From NCBI GenBank assembly GCA_026182355.1, contig JAPFBL010000084.1:13789001-13853000 (forward strand): DNA of 64,000 bases, in the 5' to 3' direction. Source of the DNA: Hermatobates lingyangjiaoensis (taxonomy: Eukaryota > Arthropoda > Insecta > Hemiptera > Hermatobatidae). The position numbers were made by a program, and so were the translations under genes. This document shows positions 58,301 to 64,000 of the stretch, piece by piece (position 1 is the first letter of the stretch; every line of letters begins with the position of its first letter). The notes beneath the pieces are model-generated. The model did no database searches. It was not told where the DNA came from and saw only the letters and a program-made list of their open reading frames with translations.

Positions 58301-61300
58301 CGAGAGCTTACCTGCGGTAGGGCCACCACTAACTTAGATAATACCTTTTTTGTATGATTCAGTGACGAACTGAATTGACTTAGTTTGTTAATTCTATCAA
58401 AACTTTTCCTTCTTCCGTTTCGTTCACACATAACATTTCAAGTAAATCAATCTTCTTCCTTAACCTTAATATCCTTTCTTCCTTTAATAATGCTAGTTGG
58501 ATCAGTTCCACCTTTACAGAACCCACCAATCCTCGGTGATACCTCTGCTTTAGTGTTTGTCACGCGGCTCACATAATGAAACCTCAATTTCCCTATCACT
58601 TTGCCGGTTCTTGGATGTCCAGTAACTGCGTTTATGGTTTCGATTATATATACTAGATGTGGTGTATATGACGAAGGTTTTTACTTTATTTAACCTTCTT
58701 ATAAATGGTTACAGGTCATTCGTTGTACAACACCGTAAGCCATTTTTGCTTTCCACGCTAATATCCACAGTTTTCCTTTCAATGAGGTTTTAGGATGCAA
58801 ATTTTAGGACAGCTCCCCAGTGATGATTCCCGTGGCTCTTTAAGAGCTTTTGTGGAAGACCTTATTTAGCTGTTAGTTTTCAGAAATTCCCCCTCTTCAA
58901 ATTTTAAATATTTAGTAAAATTGTAATTGCAATGTATATTAATTTTTAAATTTCTCAATTGTACTTCTATCACTGTACTATTTCTAAAGTTTGCTTCTTT
59001 TTTTGGTTTATGATAAAAAATGTTTTACGTTTTTCTGTCCTCAATTATTTATTTATAATTTTTATCTTTTTTTCTGATATATTGCTCTCATTATTATACA
59101 TTTGCTGGTTCACGAAAGTAAGGTTTTGTATACTGAATGCCACTTTCTAATAGATTGCGTGAAACTAAAACGATGAAGAACCCTGATTGTCTTCTCTTTT
59201 TGTTTCTCAGTTACAAGTTCAATTATTTGTCTGTTTGGACTATCAAATTTTTTCAATGTACATACGAAGGTGATTAGCGGTTAAAGCCAGTGATAAAAAT
59301 CTGGAGTGGTCTACACTCAACTTTACTGTAAGTAAACTTAATATCAAACTTCTTGGGTATATAATATCCCATTTAGACATAATATAAACGTTTAAATGGG
59401 AGATGTTTATTAAACTTTCATTCCTGGAGGTAATACAGATACTGATTGAACCAGTTATCCAATATACGAGCTTATTTCTGTATATCACATAAATGATGCA
59501 TATAATAATAACATTGGTATTACCACAGCAGTAATAACACTTCTGTAAAGCCAAAGTGAAGATTTTGTTTTACAAAATAATTCCTTAAGGAGGAAAGTGA
59601 CTTTTGTTCCTATAACTAGTAGATCTCATAAATGTCCATCTGTAACAATACATCCACGCCAATAATGTTTATCTCTGCTACATTTAATAACGTTTATCTT
59701 CTACATTAAAAATTTAAGCCAAAGGTTTCGCTTTAAGACTTCCAAATATCCCTATTTTGTCTGAAAAATATCAGAAACATGGAAGAAAAAGATCCAGGGT
59801 CATCGAATATCCGAAGAATCAGATTCTGAAAATTAGTATCTGTTTTGTAATATAAAACTAAAGAGTCTAATCCTCTTAATTCAATATTACCCAAAGACAA
59901 TAAGATTCATAAACACAAGAAAATCTTCACCTAATATTAAGTTTTTTTCAAGGGTGCAATATATACATTGATTAGGCATTTAGTTAGACAAATACTTCAC
60001 ACCATGGAAAGCATCAGAAATTATATGTTTGAGTGGCGTTGATTTTTTGCGTGAAAGAATTTTATTCATGTTACATCTCATATTAAATCATTAAATCGTT
60101 CCATTTTTCTTTCATTAAACTCTAAACATCAACTTCGTTTCAGTCGCTTTATTTAAAAAATCTGGAGTGGCCTACACTCAACTTTACTATAAGTAACTTA
60201 ATATCAAATTTCTTGTGTATATAATACATAACGTCTCATTTAAGCATAAGGTAAACTTATAAATGGGATATGATTATTAGTCTTTCATTCCTGAGGTAGT
60301 ACAGATAGTGATTGATCTAATTTTCAATATAGAACCTTATTTTTGTACATCACACACCTGATGTAAATAATTTCATTAGTATAACTACAGCAGTAATAAC
60401 ATTTTTGAAAAACCGAAGTGAACATTTATTGATACGAAATATTCTCCTACAAGAGAATATGGCTTTTGTTCAAATAGCCAGTGGATAGCCATCCTTTACT
60501 TGACATCCTTCTACATTGAATAATAAAGTAAAATTTTCAGATTTAAAACAGGAAAATACCCTTTTTTTCTCTGAAAAACATCATAAACAGCGAAGAAAAA
60601 AGGTTGTTTTAAGATGATTTATAATTAAAAATGTACGATAATTACATTTATTAATCTCTAAACGAAGGATTTCAATTTTGAATTATCTTTTACATTTTTA
60701 CACTTACATTTTTACTTTTACACACACACACAGACATCATCGAAAAAACTTCATAAAACGACTTCTGGGACCTCAAAACATGCAATTCCGTCAAAATCTC
60801 GAGATCGAATTTTTTCACGATCACTATACTTTACTTATAGTAAAGTAAAAATGTCAATATAAACAATGAAAAGAAATGTCAACAAATCCGACAAGTATTG
60901 CAGGTCATGCATTAGTCCAGGATGAAAATTCAGTTTCTATAGCTTTATTGTTCTTTGCATTAATAAATTTTCACAATTTTTACATTACTATAAGTAAAGT
61001 GGTAGTAATCGTGAAAAAAAAAACTTTCGAGTTTCGACAGAATTACATATTTTGAAGTCTCAAAAGTCGTTTTATGACGTTTCGATGTTGCTGATGTTGT
61101 TTGGGGGGGGGGGGGGGGGGGGTGTATCCATAAGCTTTTCTACACGATACGGTCCAGAATTTTTGATTTATCAAATTAATATTTTATACAGAAATGGGAC
61201 TCATAGTGTATACAGTATGGATCTCAATACAAACATTGAATCCTATTGTTTGGGATCAATTATGAATCATGGGAAAGTCACTTCTTTAGCCAAAATGTGT

Positions 61301-63178
61301 TTTTGGACGAGAATTTTTTTCTCTTAAACAACTGTTTCTAGAGTTTCTAGCAAAAATCCTCAGATTTTTTAAAGAAAAGAAAATATTGCTTTTTGATAGA
61401 AATGAAAACAAATTGGCTTGTCACCTAATCTGAAAGCTTCTGAGGACGATAGAAGCTACACCGTCTGACGAATCGAAATGAAATTATACCTAAAAATAGA
61501 GTATTATGTGGGGGATGAGTTTCAGGGAAATCATTGCAAAATTATATCAAATAAAAGGGCTTTAAGGTCAATTTTATGTTTTCAGAAAATGTTTTTTGGC
61601 GCTGAAAAGCTCATTAAAAAACAACAAAATTGTGCCAAAAAATTAAACAAAAAATCATCAATTTAAAAAAAATTCGTGAAATTTCATTTACGAAAGAGCT
61701 ATAATTACAAAGATTCATTTACAATAAAGCTATAAAAACTAAATATTGATCCTGGATTAATGGATCACCTGCTATATTTGTCGTATTTGTTTACAATTAT
61801 TTACATTGTTTAAATTGACGTAGAATTGTTTTAAGTGAATCGACTGAAATAAAATTGATGTTTAGAGTTTTCATAAACAATTTAATGTGATTTAATTACT
61901 TCATAAGAGATGTAGGAAGAATAACATTTTTACAAGTAAAAATCGATGCCTTTCAAATGTATAATGTCAGACGCTTTCTGTGATATGATGGATTTGTCTA
62001 AAAAAATGTTCTAATCAATCTGTATGGTGCACTCGTGAAAAAAACTTAAATCAAATATAAATTTTTTTGTGTTTACGAATCATGTTATCTTTGGGTGATA
62101 TTGAAGTATGAGGAAGGACAGTTTCGTTCTATTGTAGTGCTGCCAGGTTGTTGATGAATATCCAGTTTTTTCACTAGTCTAGACTAATAGTTCATACTTA
62201 TTTTTTTAAAAAAATTTCGACCCATTTTTGTGTAAAATATCAATTTGATCCATCAGAGGTTCTGACCCGTATAGTGTATACAAGCTTGTGGATACAAACG
62301 CACCCACCACATATACACACAGACATCATCGATAAAATGTCATAAAACGACCTTGGGGACCTCAAACATGTAATTCCGTCAAAATTTCGATATCGAATTT
62401 TTTCGTGATCACTATATGTACTTTACTTACATTAAAGTAAAATAAGTATGAAACAAAAACAATGTTTTAACAAATAGTAAATTAACTAGAACTTTTGTTG
62501 GTATTTTTATGGCTAGATTATGATAAATATTGTGACATATCAACACATTCTAACTAAAACAATGATAGAAGATCATCAGTTTTGGAAATAGTCATATTGA
62601 GAAAAATCAATTTTTGTTTAATGAAGTAGTAAGTTATTAGTTCCTATACGAAATTAATAAAATTTCTTTTTAGGGGGCAAAAGCTTGTTTACTGAGAGAT
62701 ATGCCCTTCTCAGCCATCTACTTTCCTGCTTATGCTCACATGAAGACGAAACTAGCAGATGAGGATGGATACAATCACCCTTTGAGTTTATTTGCTGCAG
62801 GTGTATTGGCTGGCGTTCCTGCTGCCTCTCTTGTCACCCCGGCTGATGTCATAAAAACTAGACTCCAGGTACGTTCCTACTGTATATAACCTTTATTGGA
62901 GTAGAACTCACCTAAAAAATGAACTGTTTCTAATAGTTTCTTCAATTAAGGGAATAATTATTATTCTTATTTTCATATCGTCACCTCTTGAAGTTTTAGA
63001 AATTGTTTTGTTCTTGTAATTAATTTGTAATTCACACAGATTTTACCGTGCTTAATAATGTGTTCCTTTTTGTAGGTTGTGGCTAGAGAAGGTCAAACGA
63101 CCTACTCTGGATTATTGGATGCTGCTAGAAAAATTTATGCAGAAGAAGGCGCTAGGGCGTTCTGGAAAGGAGCAACAG
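22541..63178 (+). CDS. aralar1: aralar/citrin, calcium-regulated mitochondrial aspartate/glutamate carrier (5' 14 coding exons)
   Basis: Fourteen exons join in frame to 584 codons; the C-terminal end lies beyond the window. The protein exchanges mitochondrial aspartate for cytosolic glutamate plus a proton across the inner membrane, feeding the malate-aspartate shuttle, and is switched on by calcium. Residues 1 to about 310 form the EF-hand domain. The one canonical loop is D68-T-S-K-D72-G-L-I-S-F-A-E79, the calcium site known in this family. Residues about 320-584 form the carrier domain with all three signature motifs: PIDLVK (350-355), PLEIVK (449-454) and PADVIK (541-546). All introns seen are GT-AG. 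No frameshift or stop was found. SLC25A12 and SLC25A13 are vertebrate duplicates, so the invertebrate name aralar is used. Confidence 0.93.
22648..22707 (+). CDS. aralar1: aralar coding exon 2
   Basis: Residues 6-25, phase 0 at both ends. Contains [14 protein letters not shown], the conserved first helix of the EF-hand domain. Acceptor TTTCTTTCTCAG, donor GTTAGT. Confidence 0.9.
25870..26160 (-). pseudogene. mariner/Tc1-type transposase fragment
   Basis: The minus strand reads [18 protein letters not shown], close to the usual mariner stretch FLPKGTTINSD, and further on, after a frame break, [16 protein letters not shown], close to HDNARPHTA with the second catalytic Asp region. Stops and a frame change separate the parts. 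No terminal inverted repeats were found, so only a piece remains. Confidence 0.6.
26562..26630 (-). mobile_element. SINE fragment
   Basis: GAGTCCTAAATTTTGTCT... and GGAATCTTTAACGAGTA match the body of the minus-strand SINE at 46139-46410 (GAGTCCTAAATTTTGCCT, GGAATCTTTAACGAGTA). The promoter part and tail are missing. Confidence 0.55.
27343..27494 (+). repeat. direct repeat, first copy
   Basis: About 150 bases recur at 28321-28478 in the same orientation with roughly one change per ten bases. Shared strings include CTAGTACAGTATGAACGGTA and TATACATTACTAGAAC. The function is unknown; possibilities are terminal repeats of a small element, or two insertions of one repeat. Confidence 0.65.
28321..28478 (+). 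repeat. direct repeat, second copy
   Basis: Partner of 27343-27494. The 826 bases between the copies show no recognised protein. Confidence 0.65.
30365..30610. mobile_element. hairpin element, second class
   Basis: The left arm (GTTTAAACCACAAGGAAAAA, near 30376) and right arm (CCTTCTGGTTTAAACTT, near 30548) form an imperfect palindrome with an inner mirror ACAAACAAAGTATA/TATACTTTGTTTGT. Bounded by TATATATA on both sides. Same family as 15948-16150; no protein. Confidence 0.6.
30620..30780. mobile_element. very short PLE palindrome
   Basis: The arms meet at CACATCGAAATATCGATGTG (30713-30732), which is the cleavage-site region of the hammerhead seen at 2690-2705. Both copies were therefore truncated exactly within the ribozyme motif. 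The left outer end has GGTCCAGCGGAC (30640-30651) beside (TA)n. It is the same family as the 1019-2801 foldback. Confidence 0.7.
30873..30911 (-). ncRNA. hammerhead motif (PLE type)
   Basis: Core CUGAAGA, extra C, stem II GG/CC, GAAA, AUUU, GAG. Only three stem I pairs (CUC/GAG). Confidence 0.45.
31044..31082 (+). ncRNA. hammerhead motif (PLE type)
   Basis: Mirror of 30873-30911 with the same pairing. Confidence 0.45.
31141..31290 (-). mobile_element. PLE 3' end (same family as 632-1018)
   Basis: GTGTGTTCTCTAATCAGGAT, then CCAACGTTTCGGTTTTATTT and TTTTTCATAGGC, inverse to the end of the first PLE in the window. Bounded left by TATATATATA and a GCAGATTTAATAATATATCG terminal stretch. Confidence 0.6.
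31291..31525 (+). other. unclassified open frame between PLE ends
   Basis: A frame from 31298 ([12 protein letters not shown]...) runs through [20 protein letters not shown] and [20 protein letters not shown] before entering a TA tract. It lies exactly between a PLE 3' end and another PLE end. I recognise no family. It could be PLE coding sequence of a part not seen elsewhere here, or captured host DNA. Confidence 0.35.
31535..31700 (-). mobile_element. PLE 3'-end fragment
   Basis: Minus-strand fragment close to the 30781-31140 family (ACACACTTACAAACTCAAAT, TTTTCGGGTGATCC), with part of the hammerhead stem deleted. It reaches into a GGCAAGTAAGCGACCCGGCA stretch and ends near 31690. Confidence 0.5.
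31791..32944 (-). mobile_element. Helitron, internally deleted (copy 1)
   Basis: Read on the minus strand, the element ends in CTAG followed by T (31794-31790), preceded by a short hairpin CCGTC-AAA-GACGG, the standard Helitron 3' end. The 5' end near 32944 is TGTATATAAATAAAATAA, one base from the expected TC start and preceded by A. Inside is a C-terminal piece of the Pif1-type helicase (32073-32411). At 1154 bp it cannot be autonomous. Helitrons move by rolling-circle transposition and insert between A and T, which fits both edges. Confidence 0.78.
32073..32411 (-). pseudogene. Helitron Pif1-like helicase, C-terminal fragment
   Basis: About 113 residues with the typical Helitron stretch: [31 protein letters not shown], a [10 protein letters not shown] strand, and MTVNKSQG, the helicase motif near the C-terminus. 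Upstream on the minus strand, [14 protein letters not shown] continues the family pattern but after a stop. ATPase motifs I and II are missing. Confidence 0.8.
33349..33491 (+). CDS. aralar1: aralar coding exon 3
   Basis: Residues 26-72 plus two bases. Contains EF-hand 1 and the start of the calcium loop of EF-hand 2 (D68-T-S-K-D72); the intron splits Gly73. Acceptor TTATTTAG, donor GTACGT. Confidence 0.93.
33735..33801 (+). repeat. (TG)n/(TGTTG) simple repeat
   Basis: GT-rich microsatellite with TGTTG interruptions in aralar intron 3. Confidence 0.85.
34043..34158 (+). CDS. aralar1: aralar coding exon 4
   Basis: Residues 73-111 plus one base. Starts [11 protein letters not shown], completing the calcium-binding EF-hand 2 (Glu79 is position 12 of the loop). 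Donor GTAAGT. Confidence 0.93.
35104..35243 (+). CDS. aralar1: aralar coding exon 5
   Basis: Residues 112-158, ending EFSQFLH. EF-hands 3-4 of the domain, with non-canonical loops as usual. Acceptor TTTTCAG, donor GTAAGT, leaving phase 0. Confidence 0.93.
36133..36540. mobile_element. two PLE 3'-end foldbacks in series
   Basis: The first (36133-36335) has terminal hairpin CGATCCGAAATGGAC (36152-36166) and an intact hammerhead on the minus strand (36222-36259); its right arm is only about 35 bases. The second (36340-36540) is more decayed: its GAAA box reads GACA and the mirror arm is short. Same family as 16141-17062. Confidence 0.65.
36222..36259 (-). ncRNA. hammerhead ribozyme motif (PLE type)
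   Basis: Same sequence and pairing as 16238-16275: CUGAAGA, stem II GG/CC, GAAA, AUUA, GAGACU. Confidence 0.5.
38713..38859 (+). CDS. aralar1: aralar coding exon 6
   Basis: Residues 159-207, phase 0 at both ends. Contains [15 protein letters not shown], an EF-hand, and ends NLVA. Acceptor TGTTTTCAG, donor GTAAGT. Confidence 0.93.
38985..40575. mobile_element. old, diverged PLE foldback
   Basis: The left end (38985-39130, minus) has hairpin AGATCCGAAAAGGAC, ACACACAAATAAAAAAGACA, TTTTTCGGTGAGAACC and AGAGAGATAGACAAGTGCAT. The right end (about 40410-40570, plus) has the mirror set ending CAGTTTATATGATACTTTT. Between them is about 1.2 kb of AT-rich sequence with no intact frame. Arms differ much more than in the other pairs. 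Confidence 0.5.
39271..39330 (+). repeat. partial copy of the 59294/60155 repeat
   Basis: AAATCTGAAGTGGCTTCACT...CTGTAAGTAAACGTAATATC matches the start of the repeats at 59294 and 60155. Confidence 0.5.
40930..41190 (-). pseudogene. Helitron helicase scrap
   Basis: Short minus-strand pieces in changing frames match the helicase fragment of copy 1, for example [16 protein letters not shown] against [16 protein letters not shown]. Broken by frameshifts. Confidence 0.65.
41538..41830 (-). repeat. two tandem 147-bp units inside the Helitron
   Basis: CCCATAACTTCA opens each unit; each contains AAGTTAGACATACACAAATC and ends near GAGTTTACTTGTGACAAA. The matching place in copy 1 (about 32680-32825) has one unit. 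Confidence 0.75.
42605..43062 (+). pseudogene. unclassified broken reading frame
   Basis: Two overlapping frames read like one protein interrupted by a stop and a shift. The first includes [31 protein letters not shown] and [20 protein letters not shown]. The second continues [20 protein letters not shown] and ends [18 protein letters not shown] at a stop (43062-43064). Composition looks protein-like in contrast with the surroundings. I do not recognise the family. It lies in aralar intron 6 in the sense direction and could be a processed pseudogene or an unfamiliar element. Confidence 0.4.
43672..43813 (+). CDS. aralar1: aralar coding exon 7
   Basis: Residues 208-254 plus one base. Begins [16 protein letters not shown] and contains [15 protein letters not shown], strongly conserved in the family. 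Donor GTATGA. Confidence 0.93.
44055..44386 (+). mobile_element. tRNA-derived SINE (copy A)
   Basis: A box TAACCCAGTGG (44065-44075) and B box GGTTCAATACC (44122-44132) stand at tRNA spacing, so RNA polymerase III would transcribe the element. The body continues through GGCACGTCATC and TTGAGTTAGGCAAAATTTAG, and the copy ends in TAACCTAACC. It has no protein and depends on a LINE partner. Confidence 0.75.
44592..44640 (-). ncRNA. hammerhead-like motif, PLE relic
   Basis: Minus strand CUGAAGA, extra U, stem II GAACA/UGUUC, GAAACGC. Stem I is not clear. Confidence 0.4.
44735..44835 (+). mobile_element. SINE 3' fragment with telomere-like tail (copy C)
   Basis: GTGTGTTCTCTTTCGGGACG and GCCACTG match the 3' part of the 46139-46410 copy, and the tail is TAACC repeated four times (44813-44832). 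The promoter half is missing or replaced. Confidence 0.65.
46139..46410 (-). mobile_element. tRNA-derived SINE (copy B)
   Basis: Minus strand: perfect A box TAGCCCAGTGG (46400-46390), B-box region GGTTCAATATCC (46357-46346), body shared with copy A, and a 3' end of GCCACTGTAACCTAACC. About 270 bp long; near 46400 the 5' end reads GGGGCCGGGTTAGCCC, like a tRNA acceptor and D-arm. Confidence 0.78.
47009..47102 (+). CDS. aralar1: aralar coding exon 8
   Basis: Residues 255-285 plus two bases: [20 protein letters not shown], the last EF-hand region. Acceptor TGTTCCAG, donor GTATGC. Confidence 0.93.
50515..50790 (-). pseudogene. PLE GIY-YIG endonuclease, truncated (left copy)
   Basis: [46 protein letters not shown]: the endonuclease core with Tyr, Arg and His positions intact. 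After CFTV a frame break follows, then the conserved [20 protein letters not shown] in another frame. Confidence 0.75.
50801..51077 (+). pseudogene. PLE GIY-YIG endonuclease, truncated (right copy)
   Basis: Mirror of the left copy from [12 protein letters not shown] onward with the same frame break after CFTV. Both arms therefore carry one common lesion and derive from one already defective template. Confidence 0.75.
51361..51402 (+). ncRNA. hammerhead motif in right arm
   Basis: Core CUGACGA (51368-51374), extra C, stem II GAAC/GUUC, GAAA, UAUC, then GACCCAG. Stem I is poor. The matching place in the left arm (about 50175-50202) lacks GACGAC, which removes most of the core. Confidence 0.5.
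51485..51538 (+). repeat. (TA)n tract
   Basis: Long TA microsatellite between the 50110-51475 foldback and the next PLE scrap. Confidence 0.9.
51539..52060. mobile_element. decayed PLE pieces
   Basis: A minus-strand end (51539-51655) with a damaged hammerhead (TATTTTGACTAGCGTTGCCA) is followed by a plus-strand copy (about 51665-52025) related to the right arm of the large foldback: GGTGGAATGGTATCGTTTAC, TAAGCCTGCAGCGCT, and CUGAUGA with a broken stem II (51953-51990). Confidence 0.55.
52035..52105 (+). mobile_element. second-class terminal hairpin end
   Basis: GTTATTGTGGTTTGAACATT, then TTTCAC-GTGTTTATT-GTGAAA and TATATATATA. Same end as near 16112-16150 and 35950-35990. Confidence 0.5.
52105..52345. 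mobile_element. short PLE foldback
   Basis: Arms about 52149-52200 and 52293-52343 are mirror copies; the left outer end has hairpin GGTCCAACGGAC (52126-52137). The interior holds a hammerhead (52261-52298) and TAACTCACTTCT (52214), which can also pair with AGAAGTGAGTTA (52292). (TA)n lies on both sides. Same family as 1019-2801. Confidence 0.7.
52261..52298 (+). ncRNA. hammerhead ribozyme motif (PLE type)
   Basis: CGCCUC, core CUGAUGA (52267-52273), extra U, stem II GAC/GUC, GAAA, UAUA, GAAGUG. Stem I pairs at five of six positions, one of them G-U. Predicted cleavage after A at 52292. Confidence 0.6.
52344..52391 (+). repeat. (TA)n tract
   Basis: TA microsatellite; its right side runs into an inverted second-class hairpin end (TTTCACAATAAACACGTGAAA, about 52396-52416). 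Confidence 0.9.
52440..53710 (+). other. degenerate frames and T-rich DNA
   Basis: Frames at 52553-52783 and 52796-52999 are uninterrupted but match no family I know. 53250-53550 is T-rich simple sequence. The string CTCGTACCTGCTTC near 53668 ends the region. It may be the 5' part of an unknown element; I cannot assign it. Confidence 0.3.
54381..54471 (+). CDS. aralar1: aralar coding exon 9
   Basis: Residues 286-316: [15 protein letters not shown] and an Asn/Glu-rich linker to the carrier domain. Acceptor TTGTGTTTAG, donor GTAGGT. Confidence 0.92.
54563..54638 (+). CDS. aralar1: aralar coding exon 10
   Basis: Residues 317-341 plus one base. [13 protein letters not shown] opens transmembrane helix 1 of the carrier. 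Only 91 bases after exon 9. Donor GTAAGG. Confidence 0.93.
55138..55280. mobile_element. hairpin element, second class
   Basis: Imperfect palindrome: ACCACAGTAAGAAATAAAC (near 55176) against TTTCTTACTGTAGTTTGG (near 55257), with GATCTTTCAACC and TTGAAAGATATT inside. Confidence 0.5.
55680..55885 (+). mobile_element. PLE 3' end, single
   Basis: TTGCGTCTAGAACGTTCTTT, hammerhead-like CUGAAGA-GGAUUGUCC-GAAA (about 55755-55785) and terminal hairpin GTCCAGTTTGGATC (55848-55861), then (TA)n. Related to 30781-31140. Confidence 0.6.
55895..56335 (-). mobile_element. PLE fragment, minus, with endonuclease C-terminus
   Basis: Hammerhead region on the minus strand (55942-55982: CCGAUGA, stem GAC/GUC, GAAA, UAUC, GAAGUG pairing CACUUC). 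Further right the minus strand encodes [20 protein letters not shown], the PLE C-terminus. Bounded by TATATATA on both sides; no mirror copy. Confidence 0.65.
56336..56425 (-). mobile_element. PLE 3'-end scrap
   Basis: AGAAGAACACACAGAAATGA, ACTATATTTCGATGG and CATCAGGAAG: a decayed hammerhead region of the 5360-5600 family. Confidence 0.4.
56582..56871 (+). CDS. aralar1: aralar coding exon 11
   Basis: Residues 342-438, the largest exon. Carrier repeat 1 with PIDLVKTR, the matrix helix ([20 protein letters not shown]) and helix 2 ([14 protein letters not shown]). Acceptor GTGTCTTTAG, donor GTAAGT. Confidence 0.96.
57331..57471 (+). CDS. aralar1: aralar coding exon 12
   Basis: Residues 439-485, phase 0. 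Carrier repeat 2, [20 protein letters not shown], ending DLGFFGLYK. Donor GTGAAA. Confidence 0.95.
59294..59810 (+). repeat. long direct repeat, copy 1
   Basis: About 0.5 kb recurs at 60155-60606 in the same direction with many small changes; both start AAATCTGGAGTGG and share CTACACTCAACTTTACT and GCAGTAATAACA. Unknown family. Confidence 0.65.
60155..60606 (+). repeat. long direct repeat, copy 2
   Basis: Partner of 59294-59810, start-to-start spacing about 861 bases. Confidence 0.65.
60723..61175. repeat. inverted repeat of a third unknown family
   Basis: ACACAGACATCATCG...TTACTTATAGTAAAGTA (60723-60850) is mirrored at about 60980-61095, and recurs in direct orientation at about 62280-62440. 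A run of 20 G interrupts the right arm (61103-61122) where the other copy has CACACACA-like sequence. Confidence 0.6.
61103..61122 (+). repeat. run of 20 G
   Basis: An uninterrupted G20 tract in otherwise AT-rich DNA; it could form a G-quadruplex and is prone to sequencing error. Confidence 0.85.
62280..62440 (+). repeat. third copy of the 60723 repeat family
   Basis: GTATACAAGCTTGTGGATAC, then ACACAGACATCATCGATAAA and GACCTCAAACATGTAATTCC, matching 60735-60850 and the inverse of 60985-61160. Confidence 0.6.
62674..62868 (+). CDS. aralar1: aralar coding exon 13
   Basis: Residues 486-550. [18 protein letters not shown], then helix 5 and carrier repeat 3, [14 protein letters not shown]. Phase 0 at both ends. 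Donor GTACGT. Confidence 0.96.
63076..63178 (+). CDS. aralar1: aralar coding exon 14 (last in window)
   Basis: Residues 551-584 plus one base: [20 protein letters not shown] and [10 protein letters not shown]. The next exon should continue with the conserved R-V-F-R-S-S-P-Q helix 6 and lies beyond 64000. Donor GTAAAG. Confidence 0.95.
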
Positions 63179-63479
63179 GTAAAGAGATGTTTTCTTAAGT
63201 TATCTCTAATAATGTATGGAGATATTTGCACAAGATTGACGATTCTAATATAAAGAAGGCTTTACGGGCTTATTAAAAGAGCAAAATGAAATAAATTACT
63301 CCTACATTGAGTTATTTTCAATCAAGGATATATATATATATATAAACTAAATTCACATAGTGATCACTAAACTATCTCTATTAAACTAGTAATGAGTCGA
63401 ATCTCATTATATATATAAACTCTACTCAACATATGTGTATACAAACTCTGTTCACTTTATATAATATATATATATATAT

Positions 63480-63935
63480 ATAGTTAACACATGAAAGAGA
63501 AAAAACAAATAAAGACACACACAAAAGACTCACAACGATATTTCGACAGTCGTCGTCATATATTATCTAACAATAATAGTGGTAGGCCGAATGCAAACGA
63601 ACACGCACGCACTCTGCCGGCTGCCCTAGGTAAGCTACTAACTACAGAGAGAAAAATAACTAAAAAGGACAAATAAAAGCAAATAAAAATAACAGAAGGA
63701 GAAGAATAGTAAATGAAGCAATAAACAATTTAAAAAAAATAATAAAATAAAATAAAAAAATAATTTTAAAAAAAAATAAAAAAAAATAATTAAATTAACG
63801 GTACAAGTTGAGGCCAGGAGGAGAGCGAGCTTTGAGAAGACAGATAATTGCCTCCTCTGAAGCTCTTAAAGTAACCCGAGAAGACTGAACAGGGATATGA
63901 TTAAGGACTTGGACCCGGAAGCAGTGATATATATG
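63480..63935 (-). mobile_element. PLE fragment, minus
   Basis: The hammerhead 3' half remains on the minus strand (GACGACGACUGUCGAAAUAU) but the core is lost by a change to TATATGACG. Further right the minus strand reads [20 protein letters not shown] and a stop, the PLE C-terminus. Both ends are beside TA tracts. Confidence 0.65.
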
Positions 63936-64000
63936 TATATATATATATAACTAACGTTTGTCGGGACTGGGTCAGTTCTTCAGGTTCAAATTAAACTCTC
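63936..64000 (-). mobile_element. start of a further PLE 3' end
   Basis: After TATATATATA, GACTGGGTCAGTTCTTCAGG and AAATTAAACTCTC match the end family at 5168-5330. Cut by the window edge. Confidence 0.5.

Larger units (their letters stand above)
57472..62673 (+). other. aralar intron 12 (5.2 kb)
   Basis: No coding sequence. Contains two long direct repeats (59294 and 60155), repeated sequence in three positions at 60723-62440, and a run of 20 G (61103-61122). 57.5-59.2 kb shows nothing identifiable. Confidence 0.65.

Noticed and set aside
1..64000. CRISPR array, bacterial operons or phage genes
   Set aside because: No spaced short repeats; introns, SINEs and Helitrons show animal nuclear DNA.

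Overview
The window is AT-rich, intron-rich animal DNA. An arthropod is the best guess. The evidence is two conserved animal genes with GT-AG introns, many Penelope-like retroelements (PLEs), Helitrons, mariner and Jockey-type remnants, and a tRNA-derived SINE whose 3' tail is a run of CCTAA, the complement of the arthropod telomere repeat TTAGG. The species cannot be named from the sequence.

Two host genes are supported. On the minus strand, 8021-9994 is BORCS5 (myrlysin), a subunit of the BORC complex that couples lysosomes to ARL8 and kinesin. It has four coding exons encoding 268 residues, with an intact N-myristoylation start (MGADQS). On the plus strand, 22541-63178 holds the first 14 coding exons (584 complete codons) of aralar/citrin (SLC25A12/13), the calcium-regulated mitochondrial aspartate/glutamate carrier. 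The last exons lie beyond the right edge. The genes are divergent and about 12.5 kb apart. No direct functional link between them is evident.

Most of the rest is mobile DNA. 1-6.6 kb is a cluster of PLE pieces. 6.8-8.0 kb and 10-15.4 kb show little that is recognisable. 15.4-19.2 kb holds palindromic PLEs and a Jockey-like reverse transcriptase pseudogene. 19.2-22.5 kb is gene-poor upstream DNA of aralar. Aralar introns carry a mariner scrap, SINEs, two Helitrons with readable termini (31791-32944 and 40587-41947), about ten PLE insertions and several uncharacterised repeats. PLE material resumes at 63.4-64.0 kb.

The most striking pattern is the form of the PLEs. They are repeatedly present as head-to-head inverted pairs. 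The two 5'-truncated copies meet in the middle, and both 3' ends point outward into (TA)n tracts. The 3' ends share a small hairpin (GTCC-loop-GGAC), and upstream of it lies a hammerhead-ribozyme core whose stem I can be paired by hand in several copies. Because (TA)n is self-complementary, simultaneous target-primed reverse transcription from both strands of one microsatellite would produce this structure. Hammerheads in PLEs are already known. The paired TA-targeted architecture and the conserved terminal hairpin are the parts I consider worth pursuing.
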